A stretch of DNA of 64,000 nt from contig NZ_JNYY01000016.1 of the NCBI RefSeq assembly GCF_000716785.1, positions 62,001-126,000 of the forward strand, written 5' to 3'. Position numbers and translations under genes: made by a program. The stretch comes from Amycolatopsis vancoresmycina. GTDB taxonomy: Bacteria; Actinomycetota; Actinomycetes; Mycobacteriales; Pseudonocardiaceae. Shown piece by piece: positions 51,791 to 60,640 of the stretch (positions within the stretch are counted from its first letter, which is position 1; the number at the start of each line of letters is the position of its first letter). Below the pieces are notes generated by a model that was not told where the DNA came from, ran no database searches, and was given only the letters and a program-made list of their open reading frames with translations.

Positions 51791-51828
51791 ATGTTCACGC
51801 TAACTCACGTACGAAAACGGAGTCATTC

Positions 51829-52671
51829 ATGCCTGCTTCCGGTGGACGACACCGCCTCTCCCGGCGGACGAAGATCGCGACGGGTGCCTTCGCCCTCGCG
51901 ATCGCAGGCGGGGCGCTGGCGGTCGCGACGACCTTCGGCGACCCCGGCGCCGCCAACGCCGCCTCGGGCGGTCAGGCGGCGGTCGGCCAGATCAGCTGTC
52001 CCGACGTGGCGAGCAAGCTCCCGGCCATCCCCGCCCAGGCGCAGGCCGAGGTGCAGCGCAACCTGGACCTGCTGAACACGCAGATCAACGAAGCCAACAA
52101 CCGCCTCAAGACGACCGTCGGCCAAGGCGGCCCGAACTTCGTCCAGAACGCCATCCTCGGCCCGCTGGCGGACAAGCGGAAGTCGACGATCGACCGCATC
52201 GCCATCTCGATCGGGCGCCGCGCCGAGAAGCCGCAGGGCCTCGACGGCCTGGCCACCTGCTCGGTCGGCGGCGCGGGCGCCGCCGTTCCGGCACCGGCCC
52301 AGGGCACCGGCAACGGCGGCCAGAACAGCAACAACGGCCAGAACGGCACCAAGGGCACCAGCGGCAACACGGGCAACGCCGGGGTCGGCAAGATCTCCTG
52401 CCCCGACGTGGCGAGCAAGCTCCCGGCCATCCCCGCCCAGGCCCAGGCCGAGGTGCAGCGCAACCTCGAGCTGCTGAACACCCAGATCGACGAAGCCAAC
52501 AACCGCCTGCAGACGACCGTCGGCCAGGGCGGCCCGAACTTCGTCCAGAACGCCATCCTCGGCCCGCTCGAGGACAAGCGCGTGGCGACGATCAACCGGA
52601 TCGCCACCGCCATCGGCCGCACCGCGGCCAAGCCGCAGGGGCTCGACGCGCTCGCGCCCTGCAGCCGGTAA
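51829..52671 (+). CDS. Exported protein with two near-identical internal repeats
   Basis: A 280-aa precursor. The signal region RRTKIATGAFALAIAGGALA is cleaved probably after NAA near residue 44. The mature part has two copies of an 85-residue domain (about 47-137 and 187-278), each starting ISCPDVASKLPAIPAQAQ, with GQGGPNFVQNAILGPL in the middle and ending in a Cys. One disulphide per copy is likely. A Gly/Asn/Gln-rich linker (about 140-185) joins them. The domain is helical and unrecognised. ATG at 51829 after GGAG; a strong hairpin follows. Confidence 0.7.
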   Translation: MPASGGRHRLSRRTKIATGAFALAIAGGALAVATTFGDPGAANAASGGQAAVGQISCPDVASKLPAIPAQAQAEVQRNLDLLNTQINEANNRLKTTVGQGGPNFVQNAILGPLADKRKSTIDRIAISIGRRAEKPQGLDGLATCSVGGAGAAVPAPAQGTGNGGQNSNNGQNGTKGTSGNTGNAGVGKISCPDVASKLPAIPAQAQAEVQRNLELLNTQIDEANNRLQTTVGQGGPNFVQNAILGPLEDKRVATINRIATAIGRTAAKPQGLDALAPCSR

Positions 52672-52678
52672 CGCGCCA

Positions 52679-52708
52679 GGCCCGGCGAGGGGTGCGCCTC
52701 GCCGGGCC
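52679..52708. terminator. Hairpin after the duplicated secreted protein
   Basis: GGCCCGGCGAGG / CCTCGCCGGGCC: perfect 12-bp stem with a 6-nt GGTGCG loop, starting 8 bp after the stop. Confidence 0.8.
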
Positions 52709-52828
52709 GCGGAACCCCGCCGGGCCGGACCCGTTCGCGGGATCCCCGCGGTCCCGGCGCCCTGCTAGTGCGGTGACCGGATACGTTCGCCGGGTTGCGC
52801 TGGAACCCTGGTGGTCTGCCATGGCTGG

Positions 52829-52886
52829 GCGGGGGGGGGGAGGGGGGGGTGAAAACACCCTTCCCCCCCCCCCCCCCCCCCCGGGG
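52829..52886. repeat. Homopolymer tracts G10-A-G8 and C20
   Basis: Ten G (52831-52840), A, eight G (52842-52849), a short A/C-rich spacer and twenty C (52863-52882). Such runs are nearly absent elsewhere. They lie exactly where the minus-strand MFS gene should end, so a sequencing or assembly fault is likely. Confidence 0.8.
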
Positions 52887-54091
52887 ACCCTCCTGGTTCT
52901 CGCCCCCGTCGCCGTGAGCCGGCGGGGTGCCCCGGCGACCCGATCGCGGTGCCGTCGCGCCGCCGCCGTGCCGGCCGCCAAGACGGCGAGCCCCACGACG
53001 TTGACCGCGGCACCGACCCACAGCGGCGAGACGAACCCGAGCCCGGCGGCCAGCGCCAGCCCGCCCAGCCAGGCGCCGAGCGCGTTGCCGATGTTGAAGG
53101 CCGCGATGTTGGTGCCGGACGCCATCGTCGGCGCGTCGTCGGCGTACCGCATGATCCGCAGCTGCAGACCGGGGGCGGTGGCCAGGCCGACGGTGCCCAT
53201 CAGGAACAGCGAGATCATCGTCAGGACCTGGCTGTGCGCGGTCAGCGCGAACACCACGAGCACCGCCGTGAGCAGGGCGAGGATCACGATCAGGGACTTG
53301 TCCAGCGCCCGGTCCGCCGCCTTGCCGCCGAGGAAGTTGCCGGCGAACATGCCGACCCCGAACAGCACCAGCAGCCACGGCACCGTGCTGGTGGCGAAGC
53401 CGCTGACCTCGGTCAGCGTGAAGGCGATGTAGGTGAACGCGCCGAACATGCCGCCGTAGGACAGCACGGTGATCGCCGCCGAGACCCAGACCTGGGGACG
53501 GCGGAACACCCCGAGCTCACCACGGACGCTGGTCCGGGCGACGGCCTCCGGCTGCGGCACCAGGACCCAGATGCCGATCATGGTGATGACACCGATGACC
53601 GTGATCGCCCAGAACGTCGAACGCCAGCCGAGCTGCTGGCCGAGCAGGGTGCCGAGCGGCACGCCGAGCACGTTGGCCACGGTCAGGCCACCGAACATCA
53701 GCGCGATGGCGCTGGCCTTCTTGTTTTCCGCGACCATCTCCGCGGCGACCACCGCGCCGACGCTGAAGAACGCGCCGTGGCACAGCGCCGCGATGATCCG
53801 GCCGAGCAGCATCACCGAATAGACCGGCGCGACGGCCGAGATCAGGTTGCCCGCGATGAACAGCACCATCAGCCCGAGCAGCACTTTCTTGCGGTCGAAC
53901 CTGGTGATCGCCAGGGTGAGCGCGATGGCGCCGACCGCGACACTGAGCGCGTAACCCGAGACCAGGTATCCGGCCACCGGTTCGGTGACCCCGAAATCCG
54001 CCGCCACCTGGGGCAACAGACCCACGATCCCGAATTCGGTCAGCCCGATGCCGAAGCCTCCCAGCGCCAAGGCGAGAAGCCCGATAGGCAT
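52883..54091 (-). CDS. MFS transporter, DHA1 (12-helix) type; 3' end uncertain
   Basis: About 400 aa of clear DHA1 exporter (AraJ/Cmx-like). Signatures are GIGLTEFGIVGLLPQVAADF in helix 1, FDRKKVLLG in the 2-3 loop and ANVLGVPLGTLLGQQLGWRSTFW in helix 5, with 12 helices in all. The start is the ATG at 54091 behind GGAGGG, 15 bp inside a longer frame from 54106. The expected C-terminus (AARRHRDRVAGAPRRLTATG) is followed by the homopolymer tract. The frame then runs on to 52592 through Gly/Pro runs and across the opposite-strand terminator and gene, which is not credible protein. It is divergent from the acyltransferase-kinase gene and could export that locus's product. Confidence 0.75.
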
Positions 54092-54220
54092 GACTCTACC
54101 CTCCATCCCATTTGCTCACTGCACAAACCTCGTGGGTGAATGACCTCATCAACAATCACCGTCCAGCGTAGGCGCACTGCCGAAACGGGCGCCGCCATCG
54201 TAGGTGGAATCATCACTACG

Positions 54221-54252
54221 ACCTTCGTGACATCGCGAAAACCTTGGTGACA
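54221..54252. promoter_or_regulatory. Direct repeat ACCTTSGTGACA x2
   Basis: ACCTTCGTGACA (54221-54232) and ACCTTGGTGACA (54241-54252) start 20 bp apart, about two helical turns, on one face. They lie in the 367-bp divergent region before the acyltransferase-kinase gene and suit a SARP or response regulator. An imperfect CGTAG/CTACG inverted repeat lies just upstream. Nothing else is evident in this gap. Confidence 0.5.
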
Positions 54253-54458
54253 CGCCCGGCCTGCCTCATCGGCTTCTCCGGCACCGAATCGCTTGAGCGC
54301 GGTGCCCGGCGCTCATACCGTCGATATCGAACACACATCACGTGCGCCATCGAACAGACATCGCCTGCGACGTCGTCACGCGCGACGCCGGGCCGGCGAG
54401 ATACGGGGCAAACAGTCAGAGTTCCCCGTTTCCGCCATGGACAAACCCGGGAGACACC

Positions 54459-57400
54459 ATGAGGTTGGTTCGTTCCTGTTCACGCTCGACCCCGGACCCG
54501 CGCGGAAACCACCCGCGGCCCGGGGTTCCGGGGCGCGTCGCGGGCGTCTTCCCCGGTCTCGGCAGCCGCGCCGCGTACCGGGATCTCGGCCGTCACCTGC
54601 TGGACTCCGGGAGCCCTGAGGTGCTCGGGATCTACCGGCAGGCCGCGCGGGCACTGGGTTTTCCCGACCGGCCGGACAAGCTCCTGCCGATTCCGGAGAA
54701 CCTGCCGGCGGGAAAGCTGGCCCAGCAGGCCTTCATCGGAAGCGCGATCCTGGTGCACAGCCTGGCCCTGGAAGCCCACCTGCGGAACACGGCGGCCCGG
54801 AACGGGATCCACCTCGATTTCGTGGCTTACACCGGGGAAAGCTTCGGGATCATCACCTCCGCCGTGGCGAGCGGGGCGCTGTCCGTCGGTGACGGCGTCC
54901 AGATCGCGCGGGCTTTCACGCCGCTGATGCTGGTGGCCGCCGAGGGCGAGGTGCCCGACGAGCCGGTCGCCCGCGAAGTCGCCGTCCACCTCCCCGATTC
55001 GCTGCGCGGCCGCGGGCTGGTCCCCGAGCCGTTCCACGTCATCGCCCTGAACGGGGCCACCGAAGACCTCGTCGACGCGCTCGACGAGCTCGGCAGAAAG
55101 TTCCCGAAAGCGGATGTCGAGATCCACAAGCACTATTCGGACCGGCAGGCGAACGTCTACGTGCGGTCCGGCGTCAAGGCGGATTTCGACGCGTTCACCG
55201 CGGGACGGCCGGGAATCCGGTCGGAAGAGCTGAAGAAACCGACGAAATTCCTCGCCCACTCCGAGCGGATGAGCGGCGTGCGCGAGGCGCTCGACGGTTT
55301 CATGGCCGCGAACGGCATCGTGTTCGCCGACCCCGGCGTCCCGGTGGTCTCGAACCACGGTCCCGGCCTGCTCGGCACCGCCGAGGAGGTCCGGAACGGC
55401 ATCCTCGCGATCACCGACGAGGTCATGGCGTCGCGGGAGACCGTGGCCACGCTCGGCGGCCTCCGGCCGGACCTGGTGGTCGAGCTGGGGCCGGGTGACA
55501 AGTCCGTGCGGCTGCTGCACGACAACGGCACCGCGGACCCCGTGACCGCCTACACCGGGACCGCGGGTGCGGCCGACCCGGTGCTCCGCGTGCTGAAGCT
55601 GGTGGACGACCTGCTGGCCGAGCTGGGCCGGCTGCGCGGCTCGGGGGACCGCCTGGCCGACCGGCAGCTCGGCACGCTGCGTGAGCTCTTCCGGCTGGCC
55701 TCGGCGGACTCCTTCGGCGAGCGGTACCTCCTGCGGGTCATGCGGCGCGTCATCACCGACGAGATGCTCCGCCCCGAGCGGGCCGCCGCACCGGCGTTCT
55801 ACGAGCTCCTGGAGGTCTTCCAGCACACCTACCGGCATCGCGGCGACGTCGACACCGGCCGTGGCGAGCTGGTCCTGCGGGCGCGGCAGAAGAAGCAGCT
55901 CACCGGCGACCACCCGGGCCGGGTCCGCACCGAGCTCAGGATCGTCGACCGGACGGGTGACGTCGTCGACCGGGATGCCGGCACGGCCGGGCAGCCCGAG
56001 GTCGTGGTCGTCCACTTCGACGGGGGCACGGACCACGACCAGGCGGCCGTCGAGCGACGGCACACCCTGTTCCGGGCGCTCCGGCACGACCGGCCGGCGC
56101 TGTTCCGCCAGAACGACTGCTACCTCGAAGGCAGCGACCTCGCCGGCTGGCTGGCGGCGCTGGCGGCCGCCGGCGCGGCGCCGGTGGCCGACGTCGTGGC
56201 CCTCCACGAGCTGGCGCTGAGCGCGGACCCCGGGCTGGAAGCCGCGCTGGACGGGCTGGTCTCCTCGCTCGACCGCCCCGAGCTGCCCCTCGTCTCGCCG
56301 GAGGGCGTCCCGCTGTGGTCGGCGAAGGACCTCGCCGCTGCCACGCGTGCCGTCGTCCTCGACGGCGCTCTCGACGCCGGAGTCCGGCGGATCCGCCTCG
56401 ACGGGAACTGCCTGATCCTCTCGCTCGGGTCCGCGCTCGACCCCGCCGGCTTGGACCTGGGGCCGCACCGCGCCGATGTCATCGGTGTGTCCTCGCCGTC
56501 CGGCAGCCCGGCGCTCGACGAGTTCGAGGACCAGTGCGTCCTGTCCATGACCGTGGAGAACGAGAAGGTGCTGCGCTACGCCCAGGGCCGCCGGGTGCTG
56601 ACCGGCACGGTCAACGCCTACGTCGGCATCGGGGAACGCGTCCTGGGCTTCGGTGCCGGCGGCAGCGAGTCCATGACGATCTTCCTGCGGAAGGACGGCG
56701 AGGACCGGACCACCGTCCGCAAGATCCTGAGCGAGGCGCTGACCACGGTCGGCTGGAACCCGGACGGCCAGGGCGTGATGCTGCCGCCGTTCACCAAGGC
56801 GAAGAAGCAGGCGGAGTACCTGCAGGCCCTGCCCGAGCCGGTGCGCCGGTACTTCCCCGAGGTGTACGACATCGCCGAGCGGGTGATCCCGGCTCCGCGG
56901 GGGGACGGCACGGCCACCTGCAAGGAAGTCGTCTACGAGATGAGCTACGTCCCGGGCGTGGAGATCAGCCGGTTCGTCGAACGGAACTCGCCGCCCCCGG
57001 CCGTGGTCGCCCGCCTCTACGAGCAGGTCTTCCGGGTGCTGAACCGGAACGTGCACACCGTGAACCGCGTCCCCGCCCCGGGCGAGACCCTGGACATCTC
57101 CTACTTCCGCAAGATCGAGGACCGCCTGGCACTCTGCCGTCGCACGGCACCGCGCACCTTCTCCCCGGAGCTGCTCGACACCGAACGGATCGTCATCGAC
57201 GGCGTCACCTACCTCAACGTGCCGGCGCTCCTGGCCCGGTTCCGGGCGCACCCGGAGTACCTCCGGATCCTGGAACCGCGGTTCCACTCCCTGGTGATGG
57301 GCGACACGAACACCGAGAACATCAAGATCGAGGACCCCGCGCCGCTGCTGCACGCCCAGCGGCTGATCGAAACGGGCGCCCCGCGCCGGGAGATCGACGC

Positions 57401-58160
57401 GGCGCTGGCGGCGATCACGGCGGAGTCGGTCGGGATCAAGTTCCTGGACCCGCGGGCCATCGGCTTCAAGAGCGACGGCGGCGACACCCGTGACGACGCC
57501 ATGTACGACAACAAGCCCTGGCACAACTCCCTCGGCCACTACGACGAAATCCACTACGAGCAGTTCGCCCTGCGGGTCCGGACCGGCCCCGGACGGACGC
57601 CCCGGGTCGACATCGACTTCGCGGCGGAGAACCCGTACCGGAAGTCCTACCGGGTCCGGGACGTCGTGGCCAAGGGCGAAGCGGTCGACCCGGCGCAGCC
57701 GCGCGGGCTGGAGGACTACTTCGACTCCGTGATGACGGCCGTGCAGCGGGACGACCCGGAGTCCCAGCACCTCAAGGACCCCCACTGGGTCATCCGGCTC
57801 GTCTTCGTGATGGGCACCCATTTCGCGGCCATGCCGCCGTTCCACTTCCAGGCCGAGCTGGACGGGACGCTGACCGACACCCACCAGGTGCAGCGCCGGC
57901 CGGTGGCCATCTACTGCGAGGGCGTCAAGTGGCTGAACTGGGCGCTGGAAATGCTCACCGGGGACCGGACGGAGTTCCTCGGGGCGGCGGTGCCGGCGCC
58001 GGCCCACCTGGACCACACCCGGCGGCACCCGGGGCAGACCCCGCACCGCCGCGCGGTTCCCGGCCACCACACCCCGCGCACCCCGCAGCCGAGCACGCGG
58101 CCGGCGGCGGGTCCTCGGCACACCACCCGGCTGTCGCACACCCGAGAAAAGGAGAGCTGA
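54459..58160 (+). CDS. Acyltransferase-kinase fusion protein
   Basis: A 1233-aa fusion. Residues about 30-390 resemble malonyl-CoA:ACP acyltransferase: GVFPGLGSRAAYRDLGRH, nucleophile elbow TGESFG (Ser128), LAHSERMSGVREAL and DLVVELGPGDKSVRLL. Residues about 390-700 are unrecognised. Residues about 730-1150 look like an APH/choline-kinase fold: N-lobe Lys755 (TTVRKIL), catalytic loop FHSLVMGDTNTENIKI with Asp949, and FLDPRAIGF with Asp997 as metal ligand. The last 60 residues are Pro/His/Arg-rich (HLDHTRRHPGQTPHRR) and disordered. ATG at 54459 after GGGAG. It is coupled by 3 bp to a helical 491-aa partner. I infer that it loads an acyl group and phosphorylates or activates a small molecule. 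I know of no characterised enzyme with this layout. Confidence 0.7.
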   Translation: MRLVRSCSRSTPDPRGNHPRPGVPGRVAGVFPGLGSRAAYRDLGRHLLDSGSPEVLGIYRQAARALGFPDRPDKLLPIPENLPAGKLAQQAFIGSAILVHSLALEAHLRNTAARNGIHLDFVAYTGESFGIITSAVASGALSVGDGVQIARAFTPLMLVAAEGEVPDEPVAREVAVHLPDSLRGRGLVPEPFHVIALNGATEDLVDALDELGRKFPKADVEIHKHYSDRQANVYVRSGVKADFDAFTAGRPGIRSEELKKPTKFLAHSERMSGVREALDGFMAANGIVFADPGVPVVSNHGPGLLGTAEEVRNGILAITDEVMASRETVATLGGLRPDLVVELGPGDKSVRLLHDNGTADPVTAYTGTAGAADPVLRVLKLVDDLLAELGRLRGSGDRLADRQLGTLRELFRLASADSFGERYLLRVMRRVITDEMLRPERAAAPAFYELLEVFQHTYRHRGDVDTGRGELVLRARQKKQLTGDHPGRVRTELRIVDRTGDVVDRDAGTAGQPEVVVVHFDGGTDHDQAAVERRHTLFRALRHDRPALFRQNDCYLEGSDLAGWLAALAAAGAAPVADVVALHELALSADPGLEAALDGLVSSLDRPELPLVSPEGVPLWSAKDLAAATRAVVLDGALDAGVRRIRLDGNCLILSLGSALDPAGLDLGPHRADVIGVSSPSGSPALDEFEDQCVLSMTVENEKVLRYAQGRRVLTGTVNAYVGIGERVLGFGAGGSESMTIFLRKDGEDRTTVRKILSEALTTVGWNPDGQGVMLPPFTKAKKQAEYLQALPEPVRRYFPEVYDIAERVIPAPRGDGTATCKEVVYEMSYVPGVEISRFVERNSPPPAVVARLYEQVFRVLNRNVHTVNRVPAPGETLDISYFRKIEDRLALCRRTAPRTFSPELLDTERIVIDGVTYLNVPALLARFRAHPEYLRILEPRFHSLVMGDTNTENIKIEDPAPLLHAQRLIETGAPRREIDAALAAITAESVGIKFLDPRAIGFKSDGGDTRDDAMYDNKPWHNSLGHYDEIHYEQFALRVRTGPGRTPRVDIDFAAENPYRKSYRVRDVVAKGEAVDPAQPRGLEDYFDSVMTAVQRDDPESQHLKDPHWVIRLVFVMGTHFAAMPPFHFQAELDGTLTDTHQVQRRPVAIYCEGVKWLNWALEMLTGDRTEFLGAAVPAPAHLDHTRRHPGQTPHRRAVPGHHTPRTPQPSTRPAAGPRHTTRLSHTREKES

Positions 58161-58163
58161 CCC

Positions 58164-59639
58164 ATGGACAGTGCATCGCCGGTGCTGCCGGTGACCGGAC
58201 TGGACGAGCTGACCACCGAGTCACGCATGATCGCGACGCCGTGGAGCCGCATGGTGCGCGGCATCGGGCTCGGCCAGTACCCCATCGACCACGACCCCGT
58301 CGCCGCCGAGCGGATCCGGCGCACGTTCGACCTGCTGGCGGTGAAGGTGCCGCCGACGCATTCGTACACGCGGTTCTCGCGGCTGCTGGCGGACCTGATC
58401 CTGAACGTGACGGACCCGGCCGTCGACTTCACCCGCGTCGACGTCGGTTCGGCGGCCGGCGACGTCGTGGACGCCGTGCGGTCGGAGGGGAACGCCTACT
58501 ACCGCGTCACAGCGGGCTGCATCCTCATGGCCGCGTTCGCGAAACTCGGCCTGGACCGCAAGCTGCTGGTCAACGAGTGGCTGGACTTCCCCGCGGAGAT
58601 CCTCGCCGCGACCGACCGGATCCGGCCGGACGGGATCAAGGACGAGAACAGCGGCCGGCACGGCGACTACGAGCGGCTTTCCGCCTACACCGCGGTGTTC
58701 CTCGCCTTCGGCCAGCTGGGCCTGGCGGACCGGCTGGTCACCGGCGAGCGCAACCACGTCCGCGAAGCGCTGGACCTCCTGGAGCGGATCCCCGCGCCCT
58801 TCTTCCGCGGGCGTGGCGGGTCCATGCTGCTCTCGGCGGTTTCGCTGCTGGGCTTCGACCAACACGTCTTCGATGGGCCGCGGGACTACCTGAAGGAGAC
58901 GCTGGACCACCTCGACCGCGCCGACGAACTGGCCGTCCCGCCCGCCTTCCCGCAGCCGATGACCGCGGACTTCGGGAAGATCTACCCGCTGGTGACGATG
59001 CTGAACGCCATCGCGATGGCCGGCCGCCCCGAGTACCTGACCTACCGGAAGGACCGGCTGGCCGAGGCGAAGGACCTGCTGGGCCGGATCGACCCGGTGG
59101 AGCGGACCCACATGGCGCTGTACTACCTCGTGGCCCTGCACAACCTCGGCCGGCTGTCCGGCGAGGTGCCGGACCTGGACGCCTTCGTGGAAGACGTGCT
59201 GGGACAGTGGGACGAAGCCGATCCCGGCGCGAACTTCTTCCGCAACGGGATCGCCTACCCGTACATGATCGAAACGGCCATGCTGGCCGGGCGGCCCGAC
59301 CTGATCACCGGCGAGGGCCTGGACCGGCTGGTGGGCTCCTACCCCGACCTGGACCGGACCGAACTGGACCGGGTCAACCGCCCCTACCCGTTCAGCTACG
59401 CGCTGAACATGCTGGGCGAGATCGGCGAAGCGGGACGGCTCTACGCGCCGTCGGCCCGGTACGGCGGCCGATCGGCCGTGGCCTGGGTCACGAGCCGGCT
59501 GTCCGAGGGTGGCCGCGCGGAAGGGAACCGGCTGTACATGCTGGACCACGCGCTGGTCAGCTACGCCCTCCGCCTGCGCGGCCGCCACAGCCCCGAGCCG
59601 GAGGTCTTCCGCAACTTCCGGTTCCGGCTCTCGAAGTGA
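58164..59639 (+). CDS. Uncharacterised helical protein, partner of the fusion enzyme
   Basis: A 491-aa soluble, mostly helical protein. Its repeated hairpin pattern (about one helix pair per 40 residues: AFGQLGLADRLVTGERNHVREALDLL, YYLVALHNLGRLSGEVPDLD, YALNMLGEIGEAG) is reminiscent of alpha/alpha barrels such as terpene cyclase-like or glycosidase-like folds. The DxDD motif of class II cyclases and the class I DDxxD are absent. Conserved-looking polar clusters are HGDYERLSAYTAVF and FFRNGIAYPYMIETA. ATG at 58164 after GGAGAG, 3 bp after the fusion gene, so both are made together. It may be a cyclase or lyase, or a scaffold. Confidence 0.5.
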   Translation: MDSASPVLPVTGLDELTTESRMIATPWSRMVRGIGLGQYPIDHDPVAAERIRRTFDLLAVKVPPTHSYTRFSRLLADLILNVTDPAVDFTRVDVGSAAGDVVDAVRSEGNAYYRVTAGCILMAAFAKLGLDRKLLVNEWLDFPAEILAATDRIRPDGIKDENSGRHGDYERLSAYTAVFLAFGQLGLADRLVTGERNHVREALDLLERIPAPFFRGRGGSMLLSAVSLLGFDQHVFDGPRDYLKETLDHLDRADELAVPPAFPQPMTADFGKIYPLVTMLNAIAMAGRPEYLTYRKDRLAEAKDLLGRIDPVERTHMALYYLVALHNLGRLSGEVPDLDAFVEDVLGQWDEADPGANFFRNGIAYPYMIETAMLAGRPDLITGEGLDRLVGSYPDLDRTELDRVNRPYPFSYALNMLGEIGEAGRLYAPSARYGGRSAVAWVTSRLSEGGRAEGNRLYMLDHALVSYALRLRGRHSPEPEVFRNFRFRLSK

Positions 59640-59651
59640 GACACCGGAAGA

Positions 59652-59684
59652 GAATCCCCGGCCTCCTGTGGTGGCCGGGGATTC
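59652..59684. terminator. Hairpin terminator of the biosynthetic operon
   Basis: GAATCCCCGGCC pairs with GGCCGGGGATTC (59652-59663 with 59673-59684), a 9-nt loop, 12 bp after the stop. Confidence 0.75.
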
Positions 59685-59980
59685 CGCGTACCTGGAGCGT
59701 CGGTCACCGGTGTATACCGGCGAAGGCGACTGAGTGCGCCAGTGGTGCGGGCGCCCGCTCGCACTCGGGGCGCCAGGTGCCCACGTGCACCCACTGCCGC
59801 CGCCACTGCAGCGTGGCCAGCACCGTCGACCGCGAACACCGCGGGCACGGCTGGGGCGTCGAATCGACCCACATCTCCGCCACGGGAAACCTCCAGTGCT
59901 ATCGCTGGTTCTCGATACCTGGAGGATTCCGGCCCGGCGCTACGCCGCGGTTACGTGTCCGTCCTCAATGGACTTCCCGG
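59685..59980. other. Intergenic region between convergent genes
   Basis: 296 bp. In one plus-strand frame it reads CTHCRRHCSVASTVDREHRG and a later Cys-Tyr-Arg-Trp, recalling a zinc finger. That frame has no ribosome site or early stop and enters the response-regulator gene, so no gene is called. Confidence 0.3.
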
Positions 59981-60640
59981 TCAGTGGTCGATGGCTTCGA
60001 TGAAGCCGGCCTGGACCGCCTTGTTGATCGCGTCGACCCGGGAGGCCGCGCCCAGCTTCCCGTAGATGTTGGTGAGGTGCCGTTTCACGGTGCCCTCGCT
60101 GATGAACAGGCGCGAGGCGACCTGGGCGTTGCTCATCGCCGCGGCGACCAGCCGGAGGACCTCCAGCTCCCGTTCGGACAACAGCGTTCGCTGCGCCTGC
60201 CGGCGCTCCAGCGACTCCATCGTCGCGCGCGGAACCGACAGCAGCACGTTGTCCTTGGAGCGGCTCACCGACCGGATCGCGGAGATGAGCTCGTCGCGGG
60301 CGATGCTCTTCACCAGGTACGCCGCCGCGCCGCTGTCCAGGAGGTCACGCACGACCGCGGGTGCGTCGTGCATGGTCAGGATGACCACGGCGGTGTCCGG
60401 GGACATCCGCCCGACCCGCTCGATCACCACCTTCGCGCTCGGGCCGGGCATTTCGACGTCGAGCAGCAGGATGTTCGGGCGGTGCCGCTGCACCAGCGTG
60501 ACGGCCTCGTCCCCGTCGGCCGCCTCGCCGGTCACGGCGAACTCCGGGTCCGTGGTCAGCAGTTCGCACAGCCCCTGGCGGAACAGGGTGTGGTCGTCGG
60601 CGACGATGATGGTGACCTTCGGTTCGCGCGCCACGGTCAT
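59981..60640 (-). CDS. NarL/LuxR-type response regulator
   Basis: A 219-aa protein. The receiver domain has IIVADDHTLFRQGL, LLLDVEMPG with phospho-acceptor Asp61, LTMHDAPA and YLVKSIARDEL. The C-terminal LuxR HTH reads LSERELEVLRLVAAAMSNAQ, then FISEGTVKRHLTNIYGKLG. The ATG at 60640 overlaps the sensor-kinase stop as ATGA, so the pair is made in one complex ratio. It is the last gene of the UbiA / kinase / regulator operon and probably acts on the neighbouring biosynthetic promoters. Confidence 0.92.
   Translation of the reverse strand: MTVAREPKVTIIVADDHTLFRQGLCELLTTDPEFAVTGEAADGDEAVTLVQRHRPNILLLDVEMPGPSAKVVIERVGRMSPDTAVVILTMHDAPAVVRDLLDSGAAAYLVKSIARDELISAIRSVSRSKDNVLLSVPRATMESLERRQAQRTLLSERELEVLRLVAAAMSNAQVASRLFISEGTVKRHLTNIYGKLGAASRVDAINKAVQAGFIEAIDH

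Noticed and set aside
52592..52882. C-terminal extension of the MFS transporter
   Set aside because: It is Gly/Pro runs from homopolymers, then antisense of a terminator and of the secreted protein gene.
54480..58139. 1219-codon open frame antisense to the acyltransferase-kinase gene
   Set aside because: Composition is that of an antisense shadow; the sense strand carries clear catalytic motifs.
58164..59639. Class I or II terpene cyclase
   Set aside because: Helical-barrel impression only; neither DDxxD nor DxDD is present, so the name is not justified.
59734..60065. Small zinc-finger-like gene before the response regulator
   Set aside because: Suggestive Cys/His spacing, but no ribosome site, no stop at a sensible length and no codon bias in that frame.
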